This document shows positions 17,174-25,973 of a stretch of 49,919 bases of DNA, in pieces. The position numbers were made by a program, and so were the translations under genes. The stretch is from Saprospiraceae bacterium. GTDB taxonomy: Bacteria; Bacteroidota; Bacteroidia; Chitinophagales; Saprospiraceae. How positions within the stretch are numbered: position 1 is the first letter of the stretch; every line of letters starts with the position of its first letter. Below the pieces are notes generated by a model, which was not told the DNA's origin, ran no database searches, and saw nothing but the letters and a program-made list of their open reading frames with translations. Location of the stretch: contig JANQWK010000022.1 of assembly GCA_030729925.1 (NCBI GenBank), positions 1-49,919 of the forward strand. The letters run 5' to 3'.

Positions 17174-17547
17174 CCACCGGTAGCCTTTCGGAGCTGCTCC
17201 ATTTGATTGATCCAAAGTCGCTTTTGATCCTCCTTTTCATTGGCATCACAAAAATCCGTCACAACTAAGATCGTTTCAGAAGTCACTGGCGATTGGCTGA
17301 TCTGGAACTCGAGGAACTCGCCGTCATCTGCATCTTCCCACTGGAAGCGCAACAGCTCATCCTCAATGTCCATGATCAATTCTGCCACTTCCTCTGCACC
17401 ATTCCAAAAGAAGGTATAGTAAGTACCACTAATGTCAATCTCGTCGCAAAACCATCGGGTAAGGCAACTGGGCGTCGTCAGGAAAGTGTAGAGAATATTT
17501 GGCGAAGCCCTGAAAATAAACTCCATGCTGATGGAAACTCTATCCAT
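17170..17547 (-). CDS. START-like (SRPBCC) domain protein
   Basis: The ATG at 17547 gives a 125-residue protein. A GTG six codons upstream is possible but less likely. The sequence follows the Bacteroidota START-like family closely: SPNILYTFLTTPSCLTRWFC, then YYTFFWNGAEEVAELI, LLRFQWEDADDGEFLEF, and the end ILVVTDFCDANE with LWINQMEQLRKATGG. The fold forms a hydrophobic pocket for a lipid or other ligand, but the ligand is unknown. The gene is divergent from rpoD across a 407-base gap. Confidence 0.85.
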   Translation of the reverse strand: MDRVSISMEFIFRASPNILYTFLTTPSCLTRWFCDEIDISGTYYTFFWNGAEEVAELIMDIEDELLRFQWEDADDGEFLEFQISQSPVTSETILVVTDFCDANEKEDQKRLWINQMEQLRKATGG

Positions 17548-17746
17548 AAAAGTTAAATTAGGCACTACTTTTGATGGAATTGAGAGATATTGACCTGGTA
17601 CTCATTCCATATAGACAAGCACAATTAAAAATAAAAAAATCATTTTTCCAAATATTGGGCACTTTTCATGTTGGTCTGACTAAAAAAGTTAACCAGCGCT
17701 TAATATAGCGCCAAAAATTAGTTTCGGGGTAATTTACATGAAAAGC

Positions 17747-17777
17747 TTGACATCAAATGCATTTTAGCCTATTTTTG
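17747..17777 (+). promoter_or_regulatory. rpoD promoter, Bacteroidota type
   Basis: TTG at 17747-17749 and TATTTTTG at 17770-17777 match the -33/-7 pattern with a 20-base spacer. Transcription would start near 17784, leaving an untranslated leader of about 170 bases. This lies in the 407-base gene-free stretch 17548-17954, whose other visible feature is the palindrome at 17897. Confidence 0.6.
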
Positions 17778-17896
17778 GAGGCTGAAATCTTAAAGGATTG
17801 TTAAAGAAAACAGCCTAAAGCGTTTCATAAGTTATAAATCCCTCACATTGCGGTCAATACATGTATATCCCTGGCGCGATAGCCCCCCAGTCGAAC

Positions 17897-17908
17897 ATCA
17901 AATTTGAT
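17897..17908. promoter_or_regulatory. 12-bp perfect palindrome in the rpoD leader
   Basis: ATCAAATTTGAT is a perfect inverted repeat located 47 bases before the rpoD ATG within a very AT-rich part of the leader. A second, looser AT-rich inverted repeat (AATTTAA / TTAAATT) follows. It could be an operator; in AT-rich sequence chance cannot be excluded. Confidence 0.3.
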
Positions 17909-17954
17909 TAATGTATAATTTAATTTACATCTTAAATTAATTCAACGGCAATAC

Positions 17955-18824
17955 ATGAGACAGCTCAAGATCACCAAGTCTATTACCAATCGGGAGAGTC
18001 AGTCTTTGGAGAAGTATCTTCAGGAGATTGGTAAAGTTGACTTGCTTACTCCGGAAGAAGAAGTTGAACTGGCCAAACGGATCAAGCAGGGAGATGAGGC
18101 GGCACTGGAAAAACTGACGAAGGCCAACCTTCGTTTTGTGGTTTCGGTTGCTAAGCAGTACCAAAACCAGGGTCTTTCGCTAAGTGACCTCATCAATGAG
18201 GGCAACCTGGGTTTGATAAAAGCGGCTCAGCGTTTCGATGAGACTCGCGGTTTCAAATTTATTTCCTATGCTGTTTGGTGGATTCGTCAGTCTATCCTTC
18301 AGGCTTTGGCAGAGCAGTCGCGGATTGTGCGCCTGCCTTTGAACAAAGTAGGGTCGCTGAACAAGATCAACAAAGCTTTTTCTGAACTGGAGCAGGAGTT
18401 TGAGCGAGAGCCTTCTTCTGAGGAGTTGGCAGAAATCCTGGAGATCCCTACCGAGGAGGTTGAGACAACCCTTGGGGTGGCCGCACGTCACGTGTCTATG
18501 GATGCGCCTTTTGTAGAGGGAGAGGACAATTCGTTGCTGGATGTGTTGGAAAACAGCAATACGCCGGGAACGGATCAGGAGTTGGACTACAACCAGTCGC
18601 TGCGCCGGGAGATCGAGCGATCGCTCAGTACGCTCACCGAGCGCCAGTGCGATGTGATCAAGTTATACTTTGGTATCGGGGTAGAGCACCCGATGTCGCT
18701 GGAAGATATTGGAGAAAAATTCGGGCTTACCCGTGAGCGGGTTCGCCAGATTAAAGATAAGGCGATCAACAAGTTGCGTTCTGCGAATCGCAGTAAATTG
18801 TTGAAAAACTACTTGGGGTCTTAG
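17955..18824 (+). CDS. rpoD: Primary RNA polymerase sigma factor RpoD (Bacteroidota type)
   Basis: This 289-residue protein is short because it lacks the long N-terminal region 1.1 of proteobacterial sigma-70, as is usual in Bacteroidota. Region 1.2 is [20 protein letters not shown]. Region 2 contains [20 protein letters not shown] and [20 protein letters not shown], with the -10-melting helix [20 protein letters not shown]. Region 3 begins at [11 protein letters not shown]. Region 4 carries the -35-type [23 protein letters not shown]. It directs core polymerase to housekeeping promoters of the TAnnTTTG type. It has its own promoter and a strong terminator, so it is probably monocistronic. 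Confidence 0.97.
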   Translation: MRQLKITKSITNRESQSLEKYLQEIGKVDLLTPEEEVELAKRIKQGDEAALEKLTKANLRFVVSVAKQYQNQGLSLSDLINEGNLGLIKAAQRFDETRGFKFISYAVWWIRQSILQALAEQSRIVRLPLNKVGSLNKINKAFSELEQEFEREPSSEELAEILEIPTEEVETTLGVAARHVSMDAPFVEGEDNSLLDVLENSNTPGTDQELDYNQSLRREIERSLSTLTERQCDVIKLYFGIGVEHPMSLEDIGEKFGLTRERVRQIKDKAINKLRSANRSKLLKNYLGS

Positions 18825-18844
18825 CAGGGTTTGCCGTTGCAAGC

Positions 18845-18879
18845 AAAAAGGGTAATGTCAGCAAACATTACCCTTTTTT
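18845..18879. terminator. Bidirectional intrinsic terminator after rpoD
   Basis: A perfect 14-bp stem AAAAAGGGTAATGT / ACATTACCCTTTTT with a six-base loop runs into TTTTTT. The A-rich left arm also supplies a U-tract for the opposite strand, so it can serve both rpoD and the convergent Lrp/AsnC gene. Confidence 0.92.
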
Positions 18880-18889
18880 GTTGCTGGTA

Positions 18890-19366
18890 TTATCTTTCCC
18901 GCTCATTGACGAGTTCAATAGGTCTGTTGATGCTTTCCTCCAGCGAAATGAAGGTTTCTGTGCGTTGGATGCCCGGAATGGACTGAATTTTGCTGAGGAC
19001 TTCCCGAAGGTGAGTGGTGTCGCGGCAAATGACCTTGGTGAAAATATTGTACAGTCCGGTGGTATAATGGGCGGCAACGATCTCGGGAATCAGGGTAAGT
19101 TGGGCTGATGCTTCGTCGTACATCGAACTTTTTTCCAGGTAGATCCCCAGGAAGGCGCATACATCGAAACCGAGTTTTTCGTGATCTACTTCCAGTTGAT
19201 ATCCTTTGACGACTCCGGAATCTTCCAGTTTTTTCATCCGCACATGTATCGTTCCGCCGGAAACTGCCAATTCCTGGGCGATATCCGTATAGGGTCGCTT
19301 GGCATTCTTCATCAGGCGCGACAGGATCTGCCTGTCTAGCTTGTCAACTTCCTGGATTTTATTCAT
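18890..19366 (-). CDS. Lrp/AsnC-family transcriptional regulator
   Basis: This is a 158-residue protein. The N-terminal HTH reads KLDRQILSRLMKNAKRPYTD then IAQELAVSGGTIHVRMKKLE, the standard Lrp DNA-binding domain (about residues 9-60). The RAM/AsnC ligand-binding domain follows: VCAFLGIYLEKS, then HYTTGLYNIFTKVICRDTTH, where the glycine-containing turn binds amino-acid effectors. Members form dimers to octamers and respond to amino acids. It may regulate amino-acid genes elsewhere or itself. It is convergent with rpoD and shares its terminator; the 252-base gap to the protease gene lies upstream. Confidence 0.93.
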   Translation of the reverse strand: MNKIQEVDKLDRQILSRLMKNAKRPYTDIAQELAVSGGTIHVRMKKLEDSGVVKGYQLEVDHEKLGFDVCAFLGIYLEKSSMYDEASAQLTLIPEIVAAHYTTGLYNIFTKVICRDTTHLREVLSKIQSIPGIQRTETFISLEESINRPIELVNERER

Positions 19367-19618
19367 AGGGCATTTAAAATTTTAAGCAGCAATTTAGGGT
19401 TTTAGAATTATTTATTATAATTGGTTTGGTGCTTTACCCCATAATATCCTTTGCGCACTTTGTTGTGGATTGCAGGTATGCCCGTAAATACGGGAAAAAA
19501 GGGGATCCTGCCAATTTGCGGATAGGCGTTTAAACTTTATGCCTGCTTTTCTGTATAAACTGAGTATTTTATTTGTACTTTTTCCCGATAAGAAACCACA
19601 TATTTAATCAGGTTGTTT

Positions 19619-21268
19619 ATGCTTTTCAAAAACAATTACCAAACCTTGAAGCCTGTCCAGATCTGGCTGCCTTTATTGCTGTCTTGTTTTCTGGTTGCAG
19701 GAATCCTGATCGGGCTGAACCTGGGGTCTGGTGCGGCTGCGGATATCCCGGAGGGTTACCGACCGCCTCAGGCCGACAAACTGACCGAGTTGCTCCGCTA
19801 TATCGAGGCGCGGTATGTGGATGAAGTGGACGAATCCAAGCTGTTGGAGGAGGCCATTGAGAGCGTGTTGCAGCAGCTCGATCCGCATTCAGATTATATT
19901 CCTGCCGATGCGGTGGAAGATGAAAACGAATCGCTTCAGGGGAGTTTTGAGGGGATTGGGGTGGAGTTTATGATTATCCGGGATACCGTTGTGGTGATGC
20001 AACCCATCCGAGGGGGCCCTTCTGCGATTGCGGGTTTACAGGCTGGCGACAGGATTGTCCGCATCGGGGATGAATCGGTAGCTGGCAATCCCTTGAACGC
20101 GGATGTGGTGACAAAGAAGTTGAAAGGGGTAAAAGGCACGGTGGTACATCTGGGGGTTTTGCGGGCAGGTGAGCGCGATTTGCGAGAATTTGAAATCGAA
20201 CGGGGAGAAATTCCGCTGGAGAGCGTAGAGGCCGCTTATTTGATCCGTCCGGATATTGCCTATCTGAGAATCAACAGGTTTAGCCACACTACTTTCAAGG
20301 AGTTCATTGAGGCGATGAATAGCTTGTACGCAGACAATCAGTCCCGGGATTTGATTTTGGATCTGCGCCAGAACCATGGCGGATACCTCCAGCAGGCTAC
20401 GCGTTTGTTGAGTCAGTTTTTCGCCCAGGCGGGCGTGCTGTTGACCTACACGGAGGGGCGACAGGTAGATCGCAACGAATACAGGAGTCAGGGTAGAATG
20501 TACTTCAATATTGGCGAGGTGGTGGTGTTGGTGGACGAAAGTACGGCTTCAGCGAGTGAGATTGTCGCCGGGGCGCTGCAAGACCACGACCGGGCGCTTG
20601 TGGTGGGCAGGAGAACGTTTGGCAAGGGATTGGTACAGGAGCAATACGGATTGAAGGATGGATCGGCGGTGCGACTGACGGTTTCCCGATATTACCTGCC
20701 CTCCGGAAGATCTATTCAAAAGCCTTTTTCCGACAGGAGCAGCTATCGCGACGATTGGAATGTACGCCTGCGCTCGGGGGAGTTTTTTGAGGCCTCGGCG
20801 ATGGTTCCTCTGGACTCCACGCCTTACTATACCGCAGGAAAAAGGAGGGTATATGGGAGCAGCGGGGTTTGGCCCGATGTATTTGTTCCGATGGATCCGG
20901 CGGTTCAGGATCCATTTATGATGGCGGTTCAACAGCTCTTACCCGGATTTATCTACACGCATCCGGGGTTTTTCCCGCGGCTGCGGGAGCAATATGCCGC
21001 AATTGGCGATTTTATGGATAGTTATGAGCCGGACGGGGCTACCTTGGCTGATTTTTATGACTATGCCCATGCCGAAAGACCGGAGCTGGATCCGGAGCGT
21101 TTGCGCAAAGCAGCCGCGCAGATCAGGGTTTTGTTGCGGACGAATCTGGCGGGGTATTTGTTTGACACTAAAGAACTGATCGAGACCCTCAACGAAGACG
21201 ATCCTTTTGTGCAGCAAGCACTGGAGGTATTGGCCGGGGAGGGATCCGTCATTCCCGCAGAAAAATGA
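19619..21268 (+). CDS. Carboxyl-terminal processing protease (S41, PDZ-containing)
   Basis: The ATG at 19619 gives 549 residues; an in-frame TTG six bases earlier is less likely. The N-terminus has one membrane anchor (about residues 14-35). LLEEAIESVLQQLDPHSDYI is the conserved start of the CTP fold, and a PDZ domain spans about residues 100-190 (SFEGIGVEFMI to GERDLREFE). The catalytic pair is S311 in STASASEIV and K336 in FGKGLVQEQ, 25 residues apart as in E. coli Tsp. The active site would be periplasmic. CTPs cut C-terminal tails of envelope proteins. Its end overlaps the convergent YrdC-like gene by 20 bases. Confidence 0.93.
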   Translation: MLFKNNYQTLKPVQIWLPLLLSCFLVAGILIGLNLGSGAAADIPEGYRPPQADKLTELLRYIEARYVDEVDESKLLEEAIESVLQQLDPHSDYIPADAVEDENESLQGSFEGIGVEFMIIRDTVVVMQPIRGGPSAIAGLQAGDRIVRIGDESVAGNPLNADVVTKKLKGVKGTVVHLGVLRAGERDLREFEIERGEIPLESVEAAYLIRPDIAYLRINRFSHTTFKEFIEAMNSLYADNQSRDLILDLRQNHGGYLQQATRLLSQFFAQAGVLLTYTEGRQVDRNEYRSQGRMYFNIGEVVVLVDESTASASEIVAGALQDHDRALVVGRRTFGKGLVQEQYGLKDGSAVRLTVSRYYLPSGRSIQKPFSDRSSYRDDWNVRLRSGEFFEASAMVPLDSTPYYTAGKRRVYGSSGVWPDVFVPMDPAVQDPFMMAVQQLLPGFIYTHPGFFPRLREQYAAIGDFMDSYEPDGATLADFYDYAHAERPELDPERLRKAAAQIRVLLRTNLAGYLFDTKELIETLNEDDPFVQQALEVLAGEGSVIPAEK

Positions 21269-21854
21269 GTTCGTCCCGCGGTGAAAGTTTGACCATAACG
21301 GACAGTTCACCGAGGTCCTGAGAGCGGTCTGACGCTTTGACGGTGTAGTCCACCGAGCGCAGCACCGCTTTGGAAACCTCGGAGAACGAAGCAGGAAAAG
21401 GATCGTTACCCTGGGCAGCTGCTGTGCTAAGCAAGGGTTTGCCAAAAGTGCGGATCAGGGCGTAGCAATAGGGATCCTTGACGACCCGAAAGGTCAGAAA
21501 AGAGGGATTGAGGGGGAAATATCCGGGGGAGAGGTCTTTTTTTTCAATGACCACCGAAAGCGGTCGGTTGTGGTACAAGAGCAGGGTCTCCAGGCGGGGA
21601 TGCAGGTGCCGGATAGCCGATTTGAGCATCTGTACGGAATCGGTCAGGATTTCGAAGTGAAAGGGATCTTCGCTGGCTTTTAGTTCGCGAAGCCGCTTGA
21701 CCGCTTCCACATCTATGGCATCGCAGGCCAAGCTCCACACGGTATCGGTGGGTAATAGTATTACGCCTTCATTTTTGAGTACGCGCAGTACGCCGTTGAG
21801 ATCGAAGTCTTTTTCGTGCATTTGAGCTGCAAAATCGGGGTAGATCAGGTTCAT
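21249..21854 (-). CDS. Sua5/YciO/YrdC-family protein (threonylcarbamoyl-AMP synthase-like)
   Basis: The ATG at 21854 gives 201 residues, the usual length of bacterial YrdC-domain proteins; the frame extends 25 codons upstream without family similarity. GVILLPTDTVWSLACDAIDV is the conserved substrate-binding strand. However, the K-x-R motif of TsaC enzymes reads LKASEDPF here, and the usual STSAN motif reads STAAAQGND. The protein may therefore be the YciO-like branch rather than the tRNA t6A enzyme, which makes threonylcarbamoyl-AMP from threonine, bicarbonate and ATP. It is convergent with, and overlaps, the protease gene. Confidence 0.8.
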   Translation of the reverse strand: MNLIYPDFAAQMHEKDFDLNGVLRVLKNEGVILLPTDTVWSLACDAIDVEAVKRLRELKASEDPFHFEILTDSVQMLKSAIRHLHPRLETLLLYHNRPLSVVIEKKDLSPGYFPLNPSFLTFRVVKDPYCYALIRTFGKPLLSTAAAQGNDPFPASFSEVSKAVLRSVDYTVKASDRSQDLGELSVMVKLSPRDELIFLRE

Positions 21855-22009
21855 GGAACAAGGATTTGACGGTAAAGCGGAATCTGGTTTTGCCGAAGGC
21901 TTCCACCATACATGCGCGCAAATATACAAATTACGGCTTATATTAGCGAAGTAAGACCTTAAGCTTAGCGCGGGGTATTGTTTTCTTGACCATCATCATA
22001 GGGTTGACT

Positions 22010-24262
22010 ATGCAGCACAGAATAGTTTTGTGGATCTTTTTTGGGCTATTTTTTGCCTTTCCGGCTAAAAATCTGGCCAACCATATTATTGGGGGTGTGC
22101 TTACTTATGAAAATCTGAGTGAGGGCAGGTATCGGTTTTTGCTCAAGGTGTATCGCGACTGTAACTGTACAAACTGTGCGGATTTCGACGAACTGGCCGC
22201 GATTGGGGTGTACCGCTGTACGGCCGGAGGCACCTGTAACACTCAGGGACAGTCAGAGGCTTACCGCACCATCAACGTGCCGATCAAAAATATCGGCTCG
22301 GTGGGTATTCCGGACTATCCCTGTCTGGTTGCTCCGGATGTGTGTGTCCAAGAGGGTGTGTATGAATGGATCATGGATCTGCCGGTGTCTGACATCAGCT
22401 ACCATATCTCTTACCAGCGTTGCTGCCGCAACCGCACGATCAACAACATTGTGGATCCCGATGATACGGGGGCTACTTATTCCGTGGAGATCACGCCGGA
22501 AGCGCAGCGACTCAAAAACAGCAGTCCCATTTTCAATAGTTTTCCCCCAACGGTCATTTGTGCGGATGCTTTGTTGGAATACGACCATTCGGCATTTGAC
22601 AAAGACGGGGATCAGCTCGTCTATGAGCTGTGTAGCCCGCTGATAGGGGGTGGTCCTTTGCTCAATGCGCCTTTTTTTGCGACCTGTCAGGGAGCCAAAC
22701 CCACACCTTCCTGTCCGCCGCCCTACAACGAAGTGCGGTTTCGACTGCCCAATTACTCGGCGCTCAATCCTTTGGGGAGTAGCGGAGCGGTGACGATTGA
22801 TCCCGTCACCGGATTGCTCAGTGCCACACCGACCATGCTGGGTCAGTTTGTGGTGGGGGTCTGCATTGCCGAATACCGGGACGGGGTCTTGCTGAGCAAA
22901 GTTTATCGGGACTTTCAGTTTAATGTAGCCAATTGTGATCCTTTGGTGGTAGCGGATGTAAAAGAAGATGCCATCATCAACGGGCAGGAATTTCTGATCA
23001 ATTCCTGTGGCATCAACGAGGTCACCTTCCAGAACGAGAGTTATCAGCGCTCGGTGATCAAGAACTTTGAGTGGCAGTTTGACGTCAATGGCGAGAAAAA
23101 GATCTACACGGATTGGAGTCCTACCGTGACCTTTCCCGGAGTGGGCAAATACACCGGCCAGTTGGTCCTCAACCCCGAGACCGATTGCGGCGATACGGCA
23201 AAAATTTCAGTTAACGTTTTCCCCCAAATCGAGGCGGATTTTTCGTATGCCTACGATACCTGTGTGTCAGGACCGGTAACCTTTAAAGATTTATCCACCA
23301 CCGGCGCGGAACGCATCACGGACTGGAGCTGGGATTTTGGCGATGGCAATGCTTCGGCCGCTGAAAACCCGGATCACGTGTACCGACAACCCGGCGATAT
23401 CCCCGTTACCTTGCGGGTGGTAGATGCGAACAGTTGTCCGGCGGCAGTGACCAAACCCATCGGGTACTATCCCGCACCTGCGATTATTGTGGTAGCTCCG
23501 AGTACGTTCAATGGCTGTGTGCCGGGTGATGTTTTTTTCGACAACCTGTCGTATCCCATTGACGAGACCTATGGCATATTCTGGGACTTTGGCGATGGCA
23601 AAAACAGTACGGAGATCAGCCCGAATAATGTATATGACAACCCCGGTACCTACACGGTAAAGGTCGAAATCACCTCTCCGATAGGCTGCACCATTGACAC
23701 GACGTTCAACAGTCTCATTACCATACGCCCTTCACCGGAGGCAGGATTTGACTACCTGCCCGAAGAACCTACCAGTATTATCCCGGAAGTCCGGATTTTC
23801 GACCGCTCTGCCAACGGGGTTCGCTGGTTGTACGACTTTGGCAATGGCCGCAGCACTACCGAAAGAAACCCCGTACATGTGTATCGGGACACCGGCAGGT
23901 ATGTCATCACCCAGATTGTGACCCACCCCAGTGGCTGTCAGGATACCCTGCAGCAAATCATAGACATTCAGCCCGAGGTGCGGTACTTTTTGCCCAACGC
24001 CTTTACCCCCAACGGCGATGGCGTCAATGACCTGTACATGGGGGTAGGAATTATGGAAGGTGCCATAGACTTCCAGTTGTCTGTCTGGAACAGATGGGGA
24101 GAACTGGTCTTCGAAAGCTTCGACCCCAAAGAAGGCTGGAACGGGCAGAAATTTAATTCCGGGGAAGCGATTCAGGAAGGCGTATATATCGTGACTGTCA
24201 GCTACAAAGATCCCCGGGGCGCCCCTGTCAAACTCCAGGGTTTTGCTACCCTTATCCGGTAG
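22010..24262 (+). CDS. Secreted PKD-repeat protein with gliding-motility/T9SS C-terminal domain
   Basis: Start at the ATG at 22010 (the frame continues to an upstream TTG) gives 750 residues with a signal peptide (IVLWIFFGLFFAFPA). The first 320 residues form a cysteine-rich beta domain with many paired cysteines (YRDCNCTNC, YQRCCRNRT). Three PKD-like domains follow, marked by WSWDFGDGNAS, IFWDFGDGKNS and WLYDFGNGRST. The C-terminus RYFLPNAFTPNGDGVNDLYM and the following WNRWGELVFES is the gliding-motility-associated domain that targets proteins to the type IX secretion system. It is expected to be exported and attached at the cell surface, where it may bind polymers. Confidence 0.93.
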   Translation: MQHRIVLWIFFGLFFAFPAKNLANHIIGGVLTYENLSEGRYRFLLKVYRDCNCTNCADFDELAAIGVYRCTAGGTCNTQGQSEAYRTINVPIKNIGSVGIPDYPCLVAPDVCVQEGVYEWIMDLPVSDISYHISYQRCCRNRTINNIVDPDDTGATYSVEITPEAQRLKNSSPIFNSFPPTVICADALLEYDHSAFDKDGDQLVYELCSPLIGGGPLLNAPFFATCQGAKPTPSCPPPYNEVRFRLPNYSALNPLGSSGAVTIDPVTGLLSATPTMLGQFVVGVCIAEYRDGVLLSKVYRDFQFNVANCDPLVVADVKEDAIINGQEFLINSCGINEVTFQNESYQRSVIKNFEWQFDVNGEKKIYTDWSPTVTFPGVGKYTGQLVLNPETDCGDTAKISVNVFPQIEADFSYAYDTCVSGPVTFKDLSTTGAERITDWSWDFGDGNASAAENPDHVYRQPGDIPVTLRVVDANSCPAAVTKPIGYYPAPAIIVVAPSTFNGCVPGDVFFDNLSYPIDETYGIFWDFGDGKNSTEISPNNVYDNPGTYTVKVEITSPIGCTIDTTFNSLITIRPSPEAGFDYLPEEPTSIIPEVRIFDRSANGVRWLYDFGNGRSTTERNPVHVYRDTGRYVITQIVTHPSGCQDTLQQIIDIQPEVRYFLPNAFTPNGDGVNDLYMGVGIMEGAIDFQLSVWNRWGELVFESFDPKEGWNGQKFNSGEAIQEGVYIVTVSYKDPRGAPVKLQGFATLIR

Positions 24263-24310
24263 CACAGCACAGGGAATCGAGGGAAAATTTAATCATTTTA
24301 CATAAAATCC

Positions 24311-24340
24311 TTGATTAAAATTTTGAATTTTGTATCTTTG
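24311..24340 (+). promoter_or_regulatory. rplS promoter, Bacteroidota type
   Basis: TTG at 24311-24313 and a perfect TATCTTTG at 24333-24340 are spaced by 19 bases. Transcription would start near 24347, giving a leader of about 37 bases before the rplS ATG. It is the clearest promoter in the window and supports the taxonomic call. Confidence 0.82.
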
Positions 24341-24383
24341 CACTTCTTTAAAAAGGTGTCGTAAGTTTTAAAACCAGAATACA

Positions 24384-24740
24384 ATGGATGCTTTACATTA
24401 TGTCCACGAGCAGTTAAGTAAGAAGGCCGACTTTCCGGCATTCCGCTCAGGCGACAACGTCGTAGTCAGTTATAAGATCAAGGAGGGAGACAAGGAGCGT
24501 ATCCAGGATTTCCGTGGAGACGTTATTCAGATTAAGGGTGAGGGTTCTACCAAGACTTTTACGGTTCGCAAGATATCGAATGGAGTAGGTGTGGAGCGTA
24601 TTTTCCCATTCACCTCGCCAAGTATTGCAGAGGTAAAACTCTTGAAACGCGGTAAGGTAAGACGATCTCGTTTGTATTATCTGCGAGCATTGGTTGGTAA
24701 GAAAGCGCGGATTCAGGAGCGCAAGTACGTCAAGAAATAA
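24384..24740 (+). CDS. rplS: Large ribosomal subunit protein bL19
   Basis: This 118-residue protein is the full length of bL19. Conserved landmarks are present: FPAFRSGDNVVVSYKIKEGD, then RIQDFRGDVIQIKGEG, the VRKISNGVGVERIFP hairpin, and the basic tail RGKVRRSRLYYLRALVGKKA. It binds 23S rRNA at the interface between the subunits. It is transcribed alone here from a strong promoter and closed by a strong terminator, without the trmD/rimM partners common in other phyla. Confidence 0.98.
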   Translation: MDALHYVHEQLSKKADFPAFRSGDNVVVSYKIKEGDKERIQDFRGDVIQIKGEGSTKTFTVRKISNGVGVERIFPFTSPSIAEVKLLKRGKVRRSRLYYLRALVGKKARIQERKYVKK

Positions 24741-24744
24741 AGTT

Positions 24745-24779
24745 AAAAAAAGCGAATCCAGTCGGATTCGCTTTTTTTT
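24745..24779 (+). terminator. Intrinsic terminator after rplS
   Basis: A perfect 15-bp stem (AAAAAAAGCGAATCC / GGATTCGCTTTTTTT) with a four-base loop AGTC ends in eight T. The A-rich left arm makes it likely to work in both directions, also stopping the convergent methyltransferase gene at 24782. Confidence 0.93.
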
Positions 24780-24781
24780 GT

Positions 24782-25375
24782 TTAGCGAGTTCCGGTCAAC
24801 CTGACCACAGCTGCTGATCCTACGTGGTACTGGCCTTCTTCCAGGGTAGTGGTGATGGATTCGATATGGATATCCTGTAAAAGTTGAAAATCTTCCCGGA
24901 GCATGGCTTCGGAAAAGAGCATGGCGGGATCTTTGGGTCCCCCGGAGGGGTGTTGGAGTTGATCTTTGGAAAAGCCTTCCAGGATGAGGTGTCCACCGGG
25001 TTTGAGCCAGGAAACCACTTTTTGGTGAAAGTCGGATCTGAAATTGGGTGGCAGGTGGACGAAAATGAGGCCTATGGCATCGAAGCTTGCTTCGGGAAAA
25101 CTGACTTCCCTGGCATCTTCGAGGAGGTAGTGCAGTGTTACTGCATTTTCTTGGGCGAGTTGATGGGCTTTCCGCTGCCCGGAGCTACTCGAATCGAAAG
25201 CGGTTACGGTCCATCCTTTTGTCGCGGCATACACGGCGTTTCTACCCTCACCTTCGGCGGGCATAAGGAGTGTCCCGGGGGTGAGTAGATCGAGTTGGGT
25301 TTTGAAAAAGAGGTTGGGTTGGGTTCCGTAGGCGAAGCCGGGTTCCTCGTAACGTTGGTTCCAGAATGCTTGCAT
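24782..25375 (-). CDS. Class I SAM-dependent methyltransferase (TehB/thiopurine-like)
   Basis: This 197-residue protein begins with MQAFWNQRYEEPGFAYGTQP, the standard N-terminus of small TehB-like methyltransferases. Motif I is atypical but family-like (GTLLMPAEGEGRNAVYAATK), followed by VTAFDSSSSGQRKAHQLAQE, DAREVSFPEASFDAIGLIFV and WLKPGGHLILEGFSK. Members methylate small soft nucleophiles or unknown metabolites; the substrate here is open. It shares the bidirectional terminator with rplS and is divergent from the small secreted protein gene at 25525. Confidence 0.88.
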   Translation of the reverse strand: MQAFWNQRYEEPGFAYGTQPNLFFKTQLDLLTPGTLLMPAEGEGRNAVYAATKGWTVTAFDSSSSGQRKAHQLAQENAVTLHYLLEDAREVSFPEASFDAIGLIFVHLPPNFRSDFHQKVVSWLKPGGHLILEGFSKDQLQHPSGGPKDPAMLFSEAMLREDFQLLQDIHIESITTTLEEGQYHVGSAAVVRLTGTR

Positions 25376-25451
25376 GGTGACTTTTAGGCATAAACAGTTT
25401 CGTGTTGGTTTCGGTTGAAAGTGTTAAAATTTTACAGTAAAAAGCGGGCTG

Positions 25452-25484
25452 TTGTTTTAAAATGGTGGAGAATGTTTACTTTTG
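25452..25484 (+). promoter_or_regulatory. Promoter for the small secreted protein and possibly the DAB operon
   Basis: TTG at 25452-25454 and TACTTTTG at 25477-25484 match the Bacteroidota consensus with a 22-base spacer. I found no equally good promoter in the 71 bases before the SulP-DabA gene, so this may drive the whole block. Confidence 0.5.
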
Positions 25485-25524
25485 AAAATCATTTAAGTGT
25501 GTATCACCTTTTTTCATAGCGCAC

Positions 25525-25902
25525 ATGAAGATAAATTTATCAGGTACATTTAGTTTACTGGCCTTTCTGGTTCTTTTGGGGCTAAACCTGGTACAGCCTA
25601 TTGTTGCGCGTGGATCCATTTCGATTGAGGTTGTTGACGTTGACCCGGAGCTTATTGGTTCGTCTGAGTTAGGAGCTGTTCCCGACAAGCTGCCCCACCC
25701 GTTGTTGGGTGAAATTGATCCGGCGGAGTGCGAGGAAACCCAGAAAGAAGAGCGTCATTCCAATACGGTGGATTTGATTTCCGCTGCTTTTTCATTTTCT
25801 GCGCATCTCTACCAACTGCGTACCGCTCCTGTTTGCGTGCGGGCGTATCCTGCTGCCCGGAAGCGGTATCTCGCTTTCCACTGCCTGCGAATAAACTGCT
25901 AA
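25525..25902 (+). CDS. Small secreted protein of unknown function upstream of the DAB genes
   Basis: This 125-residue protein has an N-terminal signal peptide (hydrophobic residues 8-26, FSLLAFLVLLGLNLVQP; cleavage near IVARG). An acidic middle follows (VDVDPELIGSS, IDPAECEETQKEE), then a C-terminal part with three cysteines (TAPVCVRAYPA, FHCLRINC). I do not recognise the family. It is preceded by a promoter and ends 71 bases before the SulP-DabA gene in the same direction, so it may be co-transcribed. A role in inorganic-carbon uptake would be guilt by association only. Confidence 0.68.
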   Translation: MKINLSGTFSLLAFLVLLGLNLVQPIVARGSISIEVVDVDPELIGSSELGAVPDKLPHPLLGEIDPAECEETQKEERHSNTVDLISAAFSFSAHLYQLRTAPVCVRAYPAARKRYLAFHCLRINC

Positions 25903-25973
25903 ACCTGTATTTGCCCTGAGTGGGCGCGTATGGGTTTCCGAACAAAGTTTATTCAAATCAGGTATATATAATT

